Part shown: piece after piece, positions 26,024 to 35,085 of the stretch
Layout: every line of letters begins with the position of its first letter
Numbering within the stretch: position 1 is the stretch's first letter
Source: Clostridium beijerinckii
GTDB lineage: Bacteria; Bacillota; Clostridia; Clostridiales; Clostridiaceae
Assembly (NCBI RefSeq): GCF_036699995.1
Contig: NZ_CP144906.1
Location: forward strand, 499,501 to 563,500
Length of the DNA stretch: 64,000 bases
Reading direction: 5' to 3'
Program-made: the position numbers and the translations under genes
The notes under the pieces: model-generated
The model's input: only the letters and a program-made list of their open reading frames with translations
The model's database searches: none
Told to the model about the DNA's origin: nothing

Positions 26024-28117
26024 TTAAACGTTGAATAACATATCGCTATAAGTTGGAATTGGCCAGAATTCTTGGTCTACTAGAGTTTCAAGTTTATCAG
26101 CATCAGCTCTTAAAGTATTCATTTGTTCAAATACTTCATATCTGTACATCATTCCTAAATCGAATATATCTCCATCGAAGTTATCAGCTTTTTCAACTAA
26201 TTTTTCAAGAAGAGCAACATTCTTATTTAATGAAGCTGTTAATGTTGAAACTTCAGTTAATAATTCAGTTTGAACTGATATGTCCGCATTCACACCAGTA
26301 GCCTTTATAGTATTAATTGATTCTGCAAGACTTGTAGCAAACTTAATTACAGCAGGTAAAATTTGACGTTTTGCCATTTCAAGTGTTGTTAAAGCTTCAA
26401 TATTTATAATCTTATTGTAGTTTTCTAAAGTGATTTCATAACGAGATGTTGATTCTACTCTAGTTAAAACTCCATGCTTTTCTAATACAGCTTGATTCTT
26501 TTCATCTATCAGAGCTTTAGCAGCTTCTACAGTTGAGTGGATGTTTGGAAGTCCTCTTCTTTCTGCTTCAGCAACCCATTCATCTGAATATCCGTTACCG
26601 TTGAATATGATTCTCTTATGGTTTTTAACGATATTTGTTAAGATTGATTGAATTTCAGTATCTAAATCAGTAGCTTTTTCAAGTTTATCTGCAATTTCAG
26701 ATAAAGTTTCAGCAACTATAGTATTTAATACAAAGTTACATCCAGCAATTGAAGCAGAAGATGGAACCATTCTAAATTCAAATTTATTTCCAGTAAACGC
26801 AAATGGAGAAGTTCTGTTTCTATCAGTTGCATCCTTTGGAAGTGGAGGTAATGTATTTACTCCAATAGTTAATTCACTTGCAGACTTAGAACTTGTAGCT
26901 GGACCCTTTTCAATTTGTTCTAATACATCCTCTAATTGATCGCCTAAGAAGATAGAGATTATAGCAGGAGGAGCTTCGTTAGCACCTAATCTATGATCAT
27001 TTCCAGCATTAGCAGCTGATACTCTTAATAAGCTTGGATATTCATCAACAGCTTTTATTACAGCACAAAGGAATAAAAGGAATTGTTGATTTTCGTGTGG
27101 AGATTTACCTGGTTCAAGAAGATTCATTCCATCATCAGTACCCATTGACCAGTTATTGTGTTTACCTGACCCGTTTACGCCAGCGAATGGTTTTTCATGA
27201 AGCAAGCAATATAAATCATGTTTTGCAGCAACTTTCTTCATTATTTCCATTGTAAGTTGGTTATGGTCAGTTGATATATTTGTTGTGCTAAATATTGGAG
27301 CTAACTCATGTTGAGCAGGAGCAACTTCATTATGCTTAGTTTTAGCTAATATTCCAAGCTTCCAAAGTTCTTCGTCTACTTCTTTCATGAAATCAGAAAT
27401 TCTTTGTTTGATTGTTCCAAAGTAATGATCTTCAAGTTCTTGACCCTTTGAAGGTTTTGCTCCGAATAATGTTCTTCCTGTTAAGATAAGGTCTTTACGA
27501 GCATCATACATTGACTTATCGATTAGGAAGTATTCTTGTTCAGGACCAACAGTTGTAATTACTCTTTTAGTAGTAGTATTACCTAATGCTTTTAAAACAC
27601 GTAGAGCTTGTTTGTTTAAAGCTTCCATTGAACGTAATAATGGAGTTTTCTTATCTAAAGCTTCTCCGTTATAAGAGCAGAATGCGGTTGGTATACATAA
27701 AGAACCATCTTTTATGAATGCTGGTGAAGTACAATCCCATGCAGTATATCCTCTAGCTTCAAAAGTAGCTCTAAGTCCTCCTGAAGGGAATGAAGATGCA
27801 TCTGGCTCACCTTTAATTAATTCTTTTCCTGAGAACTCTAATATAACTTTTCCGTCAGAAGTTGGATTTATAAAAGAATCATGCTTTTCAGCAGTAATTC
27901 CAGTCATAGGTTGGAACCAGTGAGTAAAGTGAGTAGCACCTTTTTCAACAGCCCAATCTTTCATTGCAGCTGCAACAACATCTGCTACATCTGGTTCAAG
28001 AGTAGTTCCTTTTTCAATTGTCTTTTTTAAAGCTTTATAAGTAGCTTTAGGAAGACGTTCTTTCATTACAGCATCGCTGAATACATTTGAAGCAAAAATT
28101 TCATTGATTTTGTTCAT
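26024..28117 (-). CDS. glnN: Glutamine synthetase, type III
   Basis: Makes glutamine from glutamate, ammonia and ATP. The 697 residues are far longer than type I (about 440-470) and match the GSIII class. Visible class features are the N-terminal [30 protein letters not shown] near 83-91, the [10 protein letters not shown] motif near 199-208, [15 protein letters not shown] near 263-277, the ammonia/glutamate site [15 protein letters not shown] near 314-328, and [16 protein letters not shown] near 431-446. The start at 28117 has GAAAGGGGATC before it. It has a sigma-A promoter at 28198-28226 and lies downstream of a putative small RNA or attenuated leader on the same strand (28296-28431). Confidence 0.97.
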   Translation of the reverse strand: MNKINEIFASNVFSDAVMKERLPKATYKALKKTIEKGTTLEPDVADVVAAAMKDWAVEKGATHFTHWFQPMTGITAEKHDSFINPTSDGKVILEFSGKELIKGEPDASSFPSGGLRATFEARGYTAWDCTSPAFIKDGSLCIPTAFCSYNGEALDKKTPLLRSMEALNKQALRVLKALGNTTTKRVITTVGPEQEYFLIDKSMYDARKDLILTGRTLFGAKPSKGQELEDHYFGTIKQRISDFMKEVDEELWKLGILAKTKHNEVAPAQHELAPIFSTTNISTDHNQLTMEIMKKVAAKHDLYCLLHEKPFAGVNGSGKHNNWSMGTDDGMNLLEPGKSPHENQQFLLFLCAVIKAVDEYPSLLRVSAANAGNDHRLGANEAPPAIISIFLGDQLEDVLEQIEKGPATSSKSASELTIGVNTLPPLPKDATDRNRTSPFAFTGNKFEFRMVPSSASIAGCNFVLNTIVAETLSEIADKLEKATDLDTEIQSILTNIVKNHKRIIFNGNGYSDEWVAEAERRGLPNIHSTVEAAKALIDEKNQAVLEKHGVLTRVESTSRYEITLENYNKIINIEALTTLEMAKRQILPAVIKFATSLAESINTIKATGVNADISVQTELLTEVSTLTASLNKNVALLEKLVEKADNFDGDIFDLGMMYRYEVFEQMNTLRADADKLETLVDQEFWPIPTYSDMLFNV

Positions 28118-28197
28118 TAATAAGATCCCCTTTCAGAATACACAACATTTATTTAAATTAATATTAACTAATTAAAAACATTAATAATTTTAAAAAA

Positions 28198-28226
28198 ATT
28201 TTAGAGTATAAATGATAAATTGTCAA
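28198..28226 (-). promoter_or_regulatory. Sigma-A promoter of glnN
   Basis: On the minus strand, TTGACA (28226-28221), exactly 17 bp, TAAAAT (28203-28198). It lies about 80 bp before the glnN start codon. Confidence 0.75.
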
Positions 28227-28295
28227 CAAGAAATAAGAAATTGCCACATATAAGTTCCTGCCATATAAATTCATATATGGCAAAAAATTCATGTT

Positions 28296-28459
28296 AAAAA
28301 AATAAAAAGCTAAAGAATTATTTTAATATTCTCTAGCTCCTTTGCTAAAATCTTATTCAATTAATAAATCAAACATAGTTAATATATAACACTGATAAGA
28401 CTGCCATAGCCTTAAGTATTTTCTATAACAATTATACTATATTGTTATAGGTTGTACAA
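28296..28459 (-). ncRNA. Putative small RNA or attenuated leader upstream of glnN
   Basis: Minus-strand promoter TTGTAC (28459-28454), 17 bp, perfect TATAAT (28436-28431). The predicted transcript from about 28425 meets an intrinsic terminator formed by GCTAGAGAAT (28337-28328) and ATTCTTTAGC (28318-28309), one mismatch, then a U-rich run to about 28296. That gives an RNA of about 130 nt with no open frame. The glnN promoter lies further downstream. It may be a nitrogen-linked sRNA or an attenuated long leader for glnN. I match it to no known riboswitch. Confidence 0.55.
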
Positions 28460-28737
28460 TACAAAAATCCGATTTTTTGCAGTAAAAAATTAGTAGAAAT
28501 TTAAATATTTATATTATATTTTTACTAATTTTAATATAAGAATTATAATTAAAAAAATTATTCTGATATGGCTTTATTCATAGAAGATATATTATTAAGG
28601 TATATAAATTCAAAATAAAATATTTGATTTTTTATAAAATTGTTTGGTTATTTTGAATTTAATTTTATGGTAATATATTAAGTAACAAAGTTTCTAGTCT
28701 GATTAAAGACATTAGTTTTTAGATGGAGATGAAAAGT
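28460..28737. other. AT-rich intergenic stretch
   Basis: Very AT-rich spacer between the minus-strand small RNA and the plus-strand ogt unit. No gene or structured element is seen; promoters for the ogt side probably lie here. Confidence 0.4.
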
Positions 28738-28848
28738 ATGTTCAGGTATGTTAGTGACATAAGCATGATTTCCCACTATATAATTAAAGAATTTTTGCAA
28801 AATAGGAGTGAAGAAGCACCTATTTTAATTGTAATAGAAAAAAAATAA
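28738..28848 (+). CDS. Possible 36-residue small protein upstream of ogt
   Basis: Short frame MFRYVSDISMISHYIIKEFL (first 20 residues) ending in ILIVIEKK. ATG 28738 is spaced about 8 nt from TGGAG (28724-28728). Its stop is 22 bp before ogt, with another ribosome site between. The peptide is amphipathic with a hydrophobic end. It could be a real small protein translated with ogt, or a leader peptide. No homolog is recognised. Confidence 0.4.
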   Translation: MFRYVSDISMISHYIIKEFLQNRSEEAPILIVIEKK

Positions 28849-28870
28849 TATTGCGAAAAGGAAGTGCATT

Positions 28871-29338
28871 ATGGAAAATGTATATTACTATAACACTAAA
28901 ATCGGCAAAATCAGCATAGTGGAAAATGGTACAGCAATTACAAAAATTTGTTTCATAAGCAAAGATGAACTTAATATAGAAGGAAATGAAACAGAGTTAC
29001 TACGAAAAGCTATAAAACAATTGGAAGAGTTTTTTGAAGGAGAGCGAAATTGTTTTGATTTACCATTAGCGCCTAAGGGGACGGAGTTCCAAAGAAAAGT
29101 ATGGAGTGCTCTACAAGAGATTCCTTTTGGAGAAACAAGGAGTTATGGTGAAATTGCCAAAATAGTAGGCAATGAAAAAGCAGCGAGAGCTGTTGGTATG
29201 GCTAATAATAAAAATCCAATTCCAATTATAATACCTTGTCATAGAGTGGTTGGTGCTAATGGTAAATTGGTTGGATATGCTGGTGGTCTTAATGTAAAGG
29301 AAAAGCTTCTTGAAATTGAGAAGGATTATAAAATATAA
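28871..29338 (+). CDS. ogt: Methylated-DNA--protein-cysteine methyltransferase
   Basis: Suicide repair enzyme that moves the alkyl group from O6-alkylguanine onto its own cysteine. The 155 residues contain the helix-turn-helix FQRKVWSALQEIPFGETRSYGEIAKIVG at about 73-100 with the arginine-finger region NEKAARAVGMANNKNP, and the active-site motif IIIPCHRVVG near 117-126. The ATG at 28871 follows AAAAGGAAG (28855-28863). It may be co-transcribed with the 36-residue frame just upstream. A terminator follows. Confidence 0.96.
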   Translation: MENVYYYNTKIGKISIVENGTAITKICFISKDELNIEGNETELLRKAIKQLEEFFEGERNCFDLPLAPKGTEFQRKVWSALQEIPFGETRSYGEIAKIVGNEKAARAVGMANNKNPIPIIIPCHRVVGANGKLVGYAGGLNVKEKLLEIEKDYKI

Positions 29339-29379
29339 CTTGAAAAATAACATAATTTAATAATATTAATAATATAGGT

Positions 29380-29430
29380 GAGCAAGTCTTTATGAATAGT
29401 AAACTATTTGTAGAGATTTGCTTTTTTTAT
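29380..29430 (+). terminator. Terminator after ogt
   Basis: Long stem from GCAAGTCTTTATGAATAG to CTATTTGTAGAGATTTGC (29382-29421) around TAAA, followed by TTTTTTTATTT. Confidence 0.85.
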
Positions 29431-29580
29431 TTACGACAAACAAAGAACATTGTTTCAAGTAAAGTTATAGTGCTCAAATAATTAATACTAAATTTTTGAT
29501 GGTTATTAAAAATTTAGGAAATGTTTTGAAGATGAAAATAATTATTATATAAAGTGTTTTAGGTGAATAATGATTAAAGT

Positions 29581-29630
29581 GCTTATAAGTATTGAAAAAA
29601 TAATTGTATATGCTTATAATTACTTATAAG
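29581..29630. promoter_or_regulatory. Operator-like repeats before the DeoR-type gene
   Basis: GCTTATAAGTATTGAA at 29581-29596 and GCTTATAATTACTTAT at 29612-29627. The second is repeated exactly, but inverted, at 30335-30350 before the HAD gene, and TTATAAGTATT recurs directly at 30317-30327. This suggests a shared DNA-binding protein. Confidence 0.5.
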
Positions 29631-29640
29631 GGGTGGTTTT

Positions 29641-30258
29641 ATGATTGGGAAAGAAGGATATGAAAATTTTAATAGAGACAATATATTTTCATATAAGGAG
29701 AGGTTGAAATTAAATGTTAATGAAAAAACTAAGATTGTTGAAAAGGCAATGAAATTTATTCATAACAATAAAACATATTTTTTTGATGTTTCTACTAGTA
29801 TTGAATTTCTTTCAAGATCATTAGATAAAAAAGTAACCATATTTACTCATTCCATAGATAATTTTAATATACTTTCAGAAAAGAGTGGGATGGTAGTAAA
29901 TTTGATTGATGGAAAATTTAATAAGAAAAATCGCTTTTTCTATAGAAGGAATTATGATGAGTATTTCAGCGGAGTTGAGTTTGAGGCAGCATTTATAGGT
30001 GCTGGAGCTATAAAAGGTAATGGCATTTATTATGAAAATGAAGAAGACGCTTATATTAAAGGGGAAATTGTGAAAAGGGCTAAGAAGGTTATTTTGCTTG
30101 CCGAACATCAAAAGTATGAAAAAGATGCCTTTTATAAAGGGTTAAACCTAGATCAGGTAGATATTATTATTGTTGATCCAATCTCGGTTTCTTTTTTTAG
30201 TGATATTATGGAATTGCATAATATTAAAATTAATCCTAAAAGTCTAGTGATTATATAA
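29641..30258 (+). CDS. DeoR-type effector domain protein lacking the HTH
   Basis: 205 residues resembling the C-terminal sugar-phosphate sensor domain of DeoR regulators: IVEKAMKFIHNNKTYFFDVSTSIEFLSRSL (near 33-62) mirrors the conserved IAxxAAxLIxDGDTIFLDxGTTT region, and the later AFIGAGAIKGNGIYYENEEDA and AKKVILLAEHQKYEKDAFYKG (near 117-170) match DeoR effector-domain blocks. The usual 55-60-residue helix-turn-helix is absent; the first about 30 residues are unrelated, and sequence upstream of ATG 29641 is full of stops. AAGGGGTGG (29628-29636) supports that start. It may modulate another DeoR protein or bind sugar phosphate without binding DNA. It is followed by a Cof-type phosphatase. Confidence 0.75.
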   Translation: MIGKEGYENFNRDNIFSYKERLKLNVNEKTKIVEKAMKFIHNNKTYFFDVSTSIEFLSRSLDKKVTIFTHSIDNFNILSEKSGMVVNLIDGKFNKKNRFFYRRNYDEYFSGVEFEAAFIGAGAIKGNGIYYENEEDAYIKGEIVKRAKKVILLAEHQKYEKDAFYKGLNLDQVDIIIVDPISVSFFSDIMELHNIKINPKSLVII

Positions 30259-30316
30259 AGAAAACATATTAATTTAAGTAGTGTTATTTAAGAGAATAAA
30301 ATTGAGTTTTATTTGT

Positions 30317-30350
30317 TTATAAGTATTCAATGCAATAAGTAATTATAAGC
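30317..30350. promoter_or_regulatory. Operator-like repeats before the HAD gene
   Basis: TTATAAGTATT (30317-30327) and ATAAGTAATTATAAGC (30335-30350). The latter is the exact reverse complement of 29612-29627. It sits 40 bp before the HAD start. Confidence 0.5.
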
Positions 30351-30389
30351 AATTGAATGTTTTATTATAAATAGTTAGGGGATGAGTCA

Positions 30390-31202
30390 ATGAAAAAAAT
30401 TAGAATGGTCTGCTTGGATATTGATGGAACTTTGTTAAATTCAAATCATGAAGTAACTGAAAAGGTGAAAAGTACTATAAATAAAGTTGCAAATGATAAG
30501 AAAATACCTGTAATTTTAGTTTCAGCTAGAATGCCGAAAGGGATAAGATTTCTTCAAGAAGAACTTGGAATAGAGGAACCAATTATATGCTATAGTGGTG
30601 CTTTAATTTTAGATAAAGATAATAGTGTATTGGCTAGAGAAGTAATTGATGTTTCTAATTTCGAGGAAATATATAAGTTAACAAGTGAAAATAACATTCA
30701 TATGAGTTTATACAAGGAAGATGAATGGTATATAGAAAAATTAGATTACTGGGCTAAACAAGAAAGCGAAATAACTAACATCATTCCTAATATCATTGAT
30801 TTTAATAAATTAATAGAACAATGGAAAAGAGAAGGGGTAGGACCAAGTAAGATTTTATGTATGTCTAATCCAAAAGAAATAAACTTCTTGAAAGAAAATA
30901 TTTATGGGAATGATTTAAATATATATCCTTCAAAGCCAACATACTTAGAAATTATGCCTATAAAAGCATCAAAAACATCTGCAATAACCTGCTTACAAAA
31001 GAAATTCAGTATAGATAAATCAGAAATAATAGCAATGGGAGACAATTATAACGACATTGATATGTTAGAGTATGCAGGAGTTGGAGTAGCGATGGGAAAT
31101 GCTCCAGAAGATGTGAAGAAACATGCTGATGATGTAACCTTAACTAATGATGAAGATGGGGTAGCAGAAGCACTGATAAAATATGTTATCAACAAGAAAT
31201 AA
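30390..31202 (+). CDS. Cof-type HAD-superfamily phosphatase
   Basis: Cytosolic haloacid-dehalogenase phosphatase of the Cof/class IIB type, typically acting on sugar phosphates or flavin precursors. The 270 residues contain motif I CLDIDGTLLNSN at about 8-19 (nucleophile and acid/base aspartates), motif II VSARMPKGI near 49-57, motif III lysine in the KASKTSAI region near 193, and motif IV MGDNYNDIDMLEYAGVGVAMGNA near 215-237. The ATG at 30390 follows AGGGGATGAG. It shares operator-like repeats with the HTH-less DeoR-type gene upstream. The substrate is unknown. Confidence 0.94.
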   Translation: MKKIRMVCLDIDGTLLNSNHEVTEKVKSTINKVANDKKIPVILVSARMPKGIRFLQEELGIEEPIICYSGALILDKDNSVLAREVIDVSNFEEIYKLTSENNIHMSLYKEDEWYIEKLDYWAKQESEITNIIPNIIDFNKLIEQWKREGVGPSKILCMSNPKEINFLKENIYGNDLNIYPSKPTYLEIMPIKASKTSAITCLQKKFSIDKSEIIAMGDNYNDIDMLEYAGVGVAMGNAPEDVKKHADDVTLTNDEDGVAEALIKYVINKK

Positions 31203-31329
31203 AGAAAATGTTTTATGTCTGCTGTATTTAGAACTTTCATAAAATGCTTTTTTAGAGATGTGTAAGCATAGATAATAAGTATAAAAAAGTTAAATTTTAA
31301 CTCATACTATCGAAGTTATGTGAAATAAA

Positions 31330-31395
31330 AATGAATTACATACACTTGCGGAATGTTTATTTATAAACTTAAGCAAATGTATGTAATTTATTTAA
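31330..31395. terminator. Bidirectional terminator between the HAD and iclR genes
   Basis: Stem AATTACATACACTTGC (31334-31349) with GCAAATGTATGTAATT (31373-31388), one wobble, between convergent genes. Confidence 0.6.
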
Positions 31396-31444
31396 ATTCC
31401 AGCCTTTTTATATTTGAAATTTATTAATCTTTTATTCCAAATAT

Positions 31445-32254
31445 TTATTTTATATCTGTATAATATGCATATCCCATAAGTCGGCTAATATTTTTAGCTA
31501 CATTCATAAATTCGTCTTTGTATTTTAATAAATCATCCATAGTATTAAAGAGTGTTACAGATGAGAGACTAGTTGCGGCAATAATTTTATTAGTTCTATC
31601 AAAAATAGGAACAGCTATGCATATAACACCCGTATCGTATTCAATATTGTCTAATGCATATAGGTTCTTTCTTATAACATGAATTTCTTCTATAAGAACA
31701 TTTATATCAGTTATTGTGTTCTCAGCATATTTTATGAATTCTGTATCTTTTAATAATTCTCTTATTTTATCATCAGAATATTGAGATAATATCAATTTAC
31801 CAGAAGCAGTACAATAAATAGGCGCTTTTTTTCCTATACTAGAAGACATTATTATATTTCTACTAGTATTTTCGGAAGATACTTTATCTACATAAATTAT
31901 GTTATTAAATGATTCGTCAGGAATACAAAGATGTATTACTTCATCAAACTTATTAGCAAAGTCATATATATGAGGTCTGGCGACATTTATTAAATCCATA
32001 CTATTTGTTATAGAAGAAGATAAGTTAAGAAGCTTAATTCCTAATTGATATTTATCGTTTTCTGTATTTTGTGTAACATATTCTTTATATTTTAAAGTTG
32101 TAATTATTCTATGTATGGTACTCTTGCTTAAACCTAAATTTTTTGACAATTCAGCAATTCCACATCCTTTTGGATATTCGGCTAAGCAATCAAGTATATC
32201 AAGAGCACGTTCCACCGATTGAACTAAGTTTGGATTGCTTAAATCCTCTGACAT
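31445..32254 (-). CDS. kdgR: IclR family transcriptional regulator (KdgR-like)
   Basis: Probable repressor of the divergent ketodeoxygluconate genes. The 269 residues begin with a winged helix-turn-helix (VQSVERALDILDCLAEYPKGCGIAELSKNLGLSKSTIHRIITTL at about 11-54) and continue with the IclR effector domain (about 80-255; CTASGKLILSQYSDDKI and CIAVPIFDRTNKIIAATSLSS are typical). The start at 32254 has AGGAGG before it in the reverse complement. The 243-bp gap to kduD contains the promoter and a 19-bp palindrome that is the likely operator. The symbol is inferred from context. Confidence 0.88.
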   Translation of the reverse strand: MSEDLSNPNLVQSVERALDILDCLAEYPKGCGIAELSKNLGLSKSTIHRIITTLKYKEYVTQNTENDKYQLGIKLLNLSSSITNSMDLINVARPHIYDFANKFDEVIHLCIPDESFNNIIYVDKVSSENTSRNIIMSSSIGKKAPIYCTASGKLILSQYSDDKIRELLKDTEFIKYAENTITDINVLIEEIHVIRKNLYALDNIEYDTGVICIAVPIFDRTNKIIAATSLSSVTLFNTMDDLLKYKDEFMNVAKNISRLMGYAYYTDIK

Positions 32255-32356
32255 ATAAAATCCTCCTAAATAGTTTTATCTTTATACTACATTGTAATGT
32301 TTAATTTTAATTTTAACAAATAAAAAGTTAAAAATTTTATTTTTATATCAGTATCA

Positions 32357-32385
32357 TTGACAATTGTAAGTGATGATATTAGAAT
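32357..32385 (+). promoter_or_regulatory. Sigma-A promoter of the kduD-kdgK-eda operon
   Basis: Perfect TTGACA (32357-32362), 17 bp, TAGAAT (32380-32385). Transcription would start near 32392, just before the palindromic operator. Confidence 0.75.
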
Positions 32386-32405
32386 TAAGATAATAAATGA
32401 AACGG

Positions 32406-32424
32406 CGTTCCACAGTACGGAACG
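32406..32424. promoter_or_regulatory. Palindromic operator, probably for the IclR regulator
   Basis: CGTTCCACAGTACGGAACG, with 6-bp arms CGTTCC/GGAACG, a GC-rich island in AT-rich sequence at about +15 to +33 of the promoter above. IclR-family sites often have TTCC/GGAA arms. Binding here would block elongation or initiation. Confidence 0.65.
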
Positions 32425-32497
32425 ATGGCGCGCGTTGAAAAAATTTAATAATACATATAAGGATGGAAATATTTATATGGAAAGGGGAGAATAGATA

Positions 32498-33280
32498 ATG
32501 GAAAACATTTTGGATCAGTTTTCAATGGACTTTTTTAGATTAGATGGAAAAGTGGCAATAGTTACTGGAGGAAATACAGGTCTTGGACAAGGATATGCAG
32601 TTGCATTAGCTAAGGCAGGAGCAGATTTAGTTATTTCTACCCACGGTGATAATTGGGATGATACACGAGAATTGATAGAAAAACAAGGCAGAAAAGTCAT
32701 ATTTGTGAAAGCAGATTTAACACAAAAAGAAGGAAGGCAGGATGTGATTAATTCTGCGATGAAATCTTATGGGAAAGTAGATATATTAGTAAACAACGCT
32801 GGAACTATAAGAAGAACACCTCTTCTTGATTATAAAGAAGAAGACTGGAACGCAGTTATGGATATTAATTTGAATGCTGTATATTTCTTAAGTCAAGAAG
32901 TTGCTAAAATAATGGTTAAACAAGGCTCTGGTAAAATAATAAATATAGCGTCTATGTTATCATTTCAGGGTGGAAAGTTCGTGCCTCCATATACAGCAAG
33001 TAAACATGGAGTTGCAGGTATAACAAAGGCATTTGCTAATGAATTAGCGAGTAAAAATATTCAAATAAATGCGATAGCACCTGGATATATAAAGACAGCA
33101 AATACTGAGCCAATAAGAGCAGATAAAGAAAGAAATGCAGAAATCCAGGGAAGAATACCAGCAGATAGATGGGCTGAACCATCTGACTTAATGGGAGCAG
33201 TAGTATTTCTAGCAAGTAGAGCATCTGATTATGTTAATGGCCATATTCTAGCAGTTGATGGAGGATGGTTAGTAAGATAA
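32498..33280 (+). CDS. kduD: 2-dehydro-3-deoxy-D-gluconate 5-dehydrogenase (SDR)
   Basis: NAD(P)-dependent short-chain dehydrogenase interconverting 2,5-diketo-3-deoxygluconate and 2-keto-3-deoxygluconate in uronate and pectin breakdown. The 260 residues have the cofactor motif TGGNTGLGQG at about 23-32, NNAGTIRR near 97-104, the catalytic serine in NIASMLSFQGG near 149-159, YTASKHG near 167-173, and a final GHILAVDGGWLVR typical of KduD. The ATG at 32498 follows AAAGGGGAG (32480-32488). First gene of the operon with kdgK and eda, which supports the assignment over other SDRs. Confidence 0.93.
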   Translation: MENILDQFSMDFFRLDGKVAIVTGGNTGLGQGYAVALAKAGADLVISTHGDNWDDTRELIEKQGRKVIFVKADLTQKEGRQDVINSAMKSYGKVDILVNNAGTIRRTPLLDYKEEDWNAVMDINLNAVYFLSQEVAKIMVKQGSGKIINIASMLSFQGGKFVPPYTASKHGVAGITKAFANELASKNIQINAIAPGYIKTANTEPIRADKERNAEIQGRIPADRWAEPSDLMGAVVFLASRASDYVNGHILAVDGGWLVR

Positions 33281-33413
33281 TCAGTATTCAAAATTATATA
33301 TAAATATTGACTAAAATTAAAAAATGGCCTTATCAAAAGTATAGATATGGAAATCTATCTCTAGATTATTTTGGTAAGATTAAAAACAAATATATAGTGA
33401 AAGTGGTGTATTT

Positions 33414-34361
33414 ATGGACGTAATTACTATAGGAGATGCAATGATTGCAATGTGTCCTCAAGAAAAAGGACCAATAATATTTTGTGACACATTCAAAAGA
33501 AAAGTAGGTGGAGCAGAATTAAATGTTGCAATGGGATGTGCAAGATTAGGATTGCAATCTGGATGGATAAGTAGATTAGGAAATGATGATTTCGGTAAAT
33601 ATATATTAAAGACTGTAAGAGGTGAGGGGATAGACACATCAGAAGTACAACTTGTTGATGGATATCCAACTTCAGTGTATTTCAGAGAAGTTTTATCTGA
33701 TGGATCAAGTAGATCGTTTTATTATAGAGAAAAATCACCAACTAGTACAATGGATGCAAAGAAATTGAATGAGGAATATATAAAAAATGCGAAAGTGCTT
33801 CATATTACAGGCGTTTTTCCTTCAATAACTGAAAATAATAGAGAAGTTATATTAGACGCAGTAAAATTAGCTAAAAAAAATAATCTTATAATATCATTTG
33901 ATCCAAATATCAGATTAAAGATGTGGACTAAGGAAGAAGCAAAAAACTATATAGAAAAACTTTTACCTTATGTTGATATTCTTTTAATAGGTGATGAAGA
34001 AATAGAGATATTATTGGGAGATGCAAATATAGAAGAAGCAATAAAAGTTTTCCATAATAAAGGAATAGAAAAAGTAATAGTTAAAAAAGGAGCCAAGGGA
34101 GCAATAGGTTCAGATGGTAAAAATATTTATGATATTGAAGCTATTAAACCAAAAGCTTTAGTTGATACAGTAGGTGCAGGCGATGGATTTGCGGCAGGAT
34201 TTTTAACGGCCTTATTGAAAGGTAAGTCACTAGAAGATTGTGTTAGATTTGCAAATGCAGTTGGATCATTAGTTGTAGGTGTCGAAGGCGATAATGAGGG
34301 ACTACCTTACTATGATGATGTTTTAGTACATTTAGGGCAAGCAAAGAAAATAGAACGCTAA
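33414..34361 (+). CDS. kdgK: 2-keto-3-deoxygluconate kinase (PfkB family)
   Basis: Phosphorylates ketodeoxygluconate to KDPG with ATP. The 315 residues show PfkB signature 1 KVGGAELNVAMGCARLGLQSGWISRLGNDDFG at about 30-61, and signature 2 with anion hole and catalytic aspartate in DTVGAGDGFAAGFLTALL near 251-268. Flanking kduD and eda fix the substrate assignment. The ATG at 33414 follows GTGAAAGTGG. The 133-bp gap after kduD has no clear terminator, so co-transcription is likely. Confidence 0.94.
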   Translation: MDVITIGDAMIAMCPQEKGPIIFCDTFKRKVGGAELNVAMGCARLGLQSGWISRLGNDDFGKYILKTVRGEGIDTSEVQLVDGYPTSVYFREVLSDGSSRSFYYREKSPTSTMDAKKLNEEYIKNAKVLHITGVFPSITENNREVILDAVKLAKKNNLIISFDPNIRLKMWTKEEAKNYIEKLLPYVDILLIGDEEIEILLGDANIEEAIKVFHNKGIEKVIVKKGAKGAIGSDGKNIYDIEAIKPKALVDTVGAGDGFAAGFLTALLKGKSLEDCVRFANAVGSLVVGVEGDNEGLPYYDDVLVHLGQAKKIER

Positions 34362-34449
34362 GAATAGATATTTGTATTTAATAAAGTATTTTATGAATGA
34401 TGTAGATTAATTTTAAATAAAATAAATTAAAGATGAGGTGTAATAAATA

Positions 34450-35076
34450 ATGTTTGAAAAAATATATAATACATTAAAAGAAGAAAAGGCAGTAGCTGTT
34501 ATTAGAACTAAGACATATGAAGAAGCAAAAGAAATAAGTATAGCAGCAATTGAAGGCGGAATGAAAATTATAGAGATAACTATGAGTGTACCAAATGCAC
34601 CAAAGTTAATAAAAGAATTAAAAGAAGAATATAAAAATGCTTGTGTTGGTGCTGGAACAGTGTTAACAAAAGATGCTGTAGATGCATGTATTGAAAACAA
34701 TTCTGATTTTATTGTTTCTCCTTGTATAGATGAAGATGTAATTGCTTATGCAAATCAAAGAAAAGCATTAATAATTCCAGGCTTAATGACAATGTCAGAG
34801 TTAAATAAGGCTTACAAATTAGGTTTGAGATTTATTAAAGTATTCCCAGGTAATGTTGTCGGAAAGGCATTTATAGGGGCAGCAAAATCAATATTCCCAG
34901 ATCTTAGCGTTATGCCTACTGGAGGCGTAAACAAAGATAATATAAGTGAATGGATACAAGCAGGAGCAGATTGTAGCGGTATAGGTAGCGATTTAAATAA
35001 AGTTTATAAAAGTAACGGTGTTGCAGGTGTAAAAGAATATTGCGCAGATGTTATAAGTAAAGTTAAAAATTTATAA
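34450..35076 (+). CDS. eda: KDPG/KHG aldolase
   Basis: Class I aldolase that splits 2-keto-3-deoxy-6-phosphogluconate into pyruvate and glyceraldehyde 3-phosphate. The 208 residues contain the catalytic glutamate in GMKIIEITMSVPNA at about 36-49, GAGTVLTKDAVDACIE near 67-82, and the Schiff-base lysine in LRFIKVFPGNVVGKAFIGA near 126-144, followed by the phosphate-binding MPTGGVNKDNISEW near 156-169. The ATG at 34450 follows AGATGAGGTG (34431-34440). It is the last gene of the operon; a very strong terminator is 10 bp away. Confidence 0.96.
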   Translation: MFEKIYNTLKEEKAVAVIRTKTYEEAKEISIAAIEGGMKIIEITMSVPNAPKLIKELKEEYKNACVGAGTVLTKDAVDACIENNSDFIVSPCIDEDVIAYANQRKALIIPGLMTMSELNKAYKLGLRFIKVFPGNVVGKAFIGAAKSIFPDLSVMPTGGVNKDNISEWIQAGADCSGIGSDLNKVYKSNGVAGVKEYCADVISKVKNL

Positions 35077-35085
35077 TTTTCAGTA

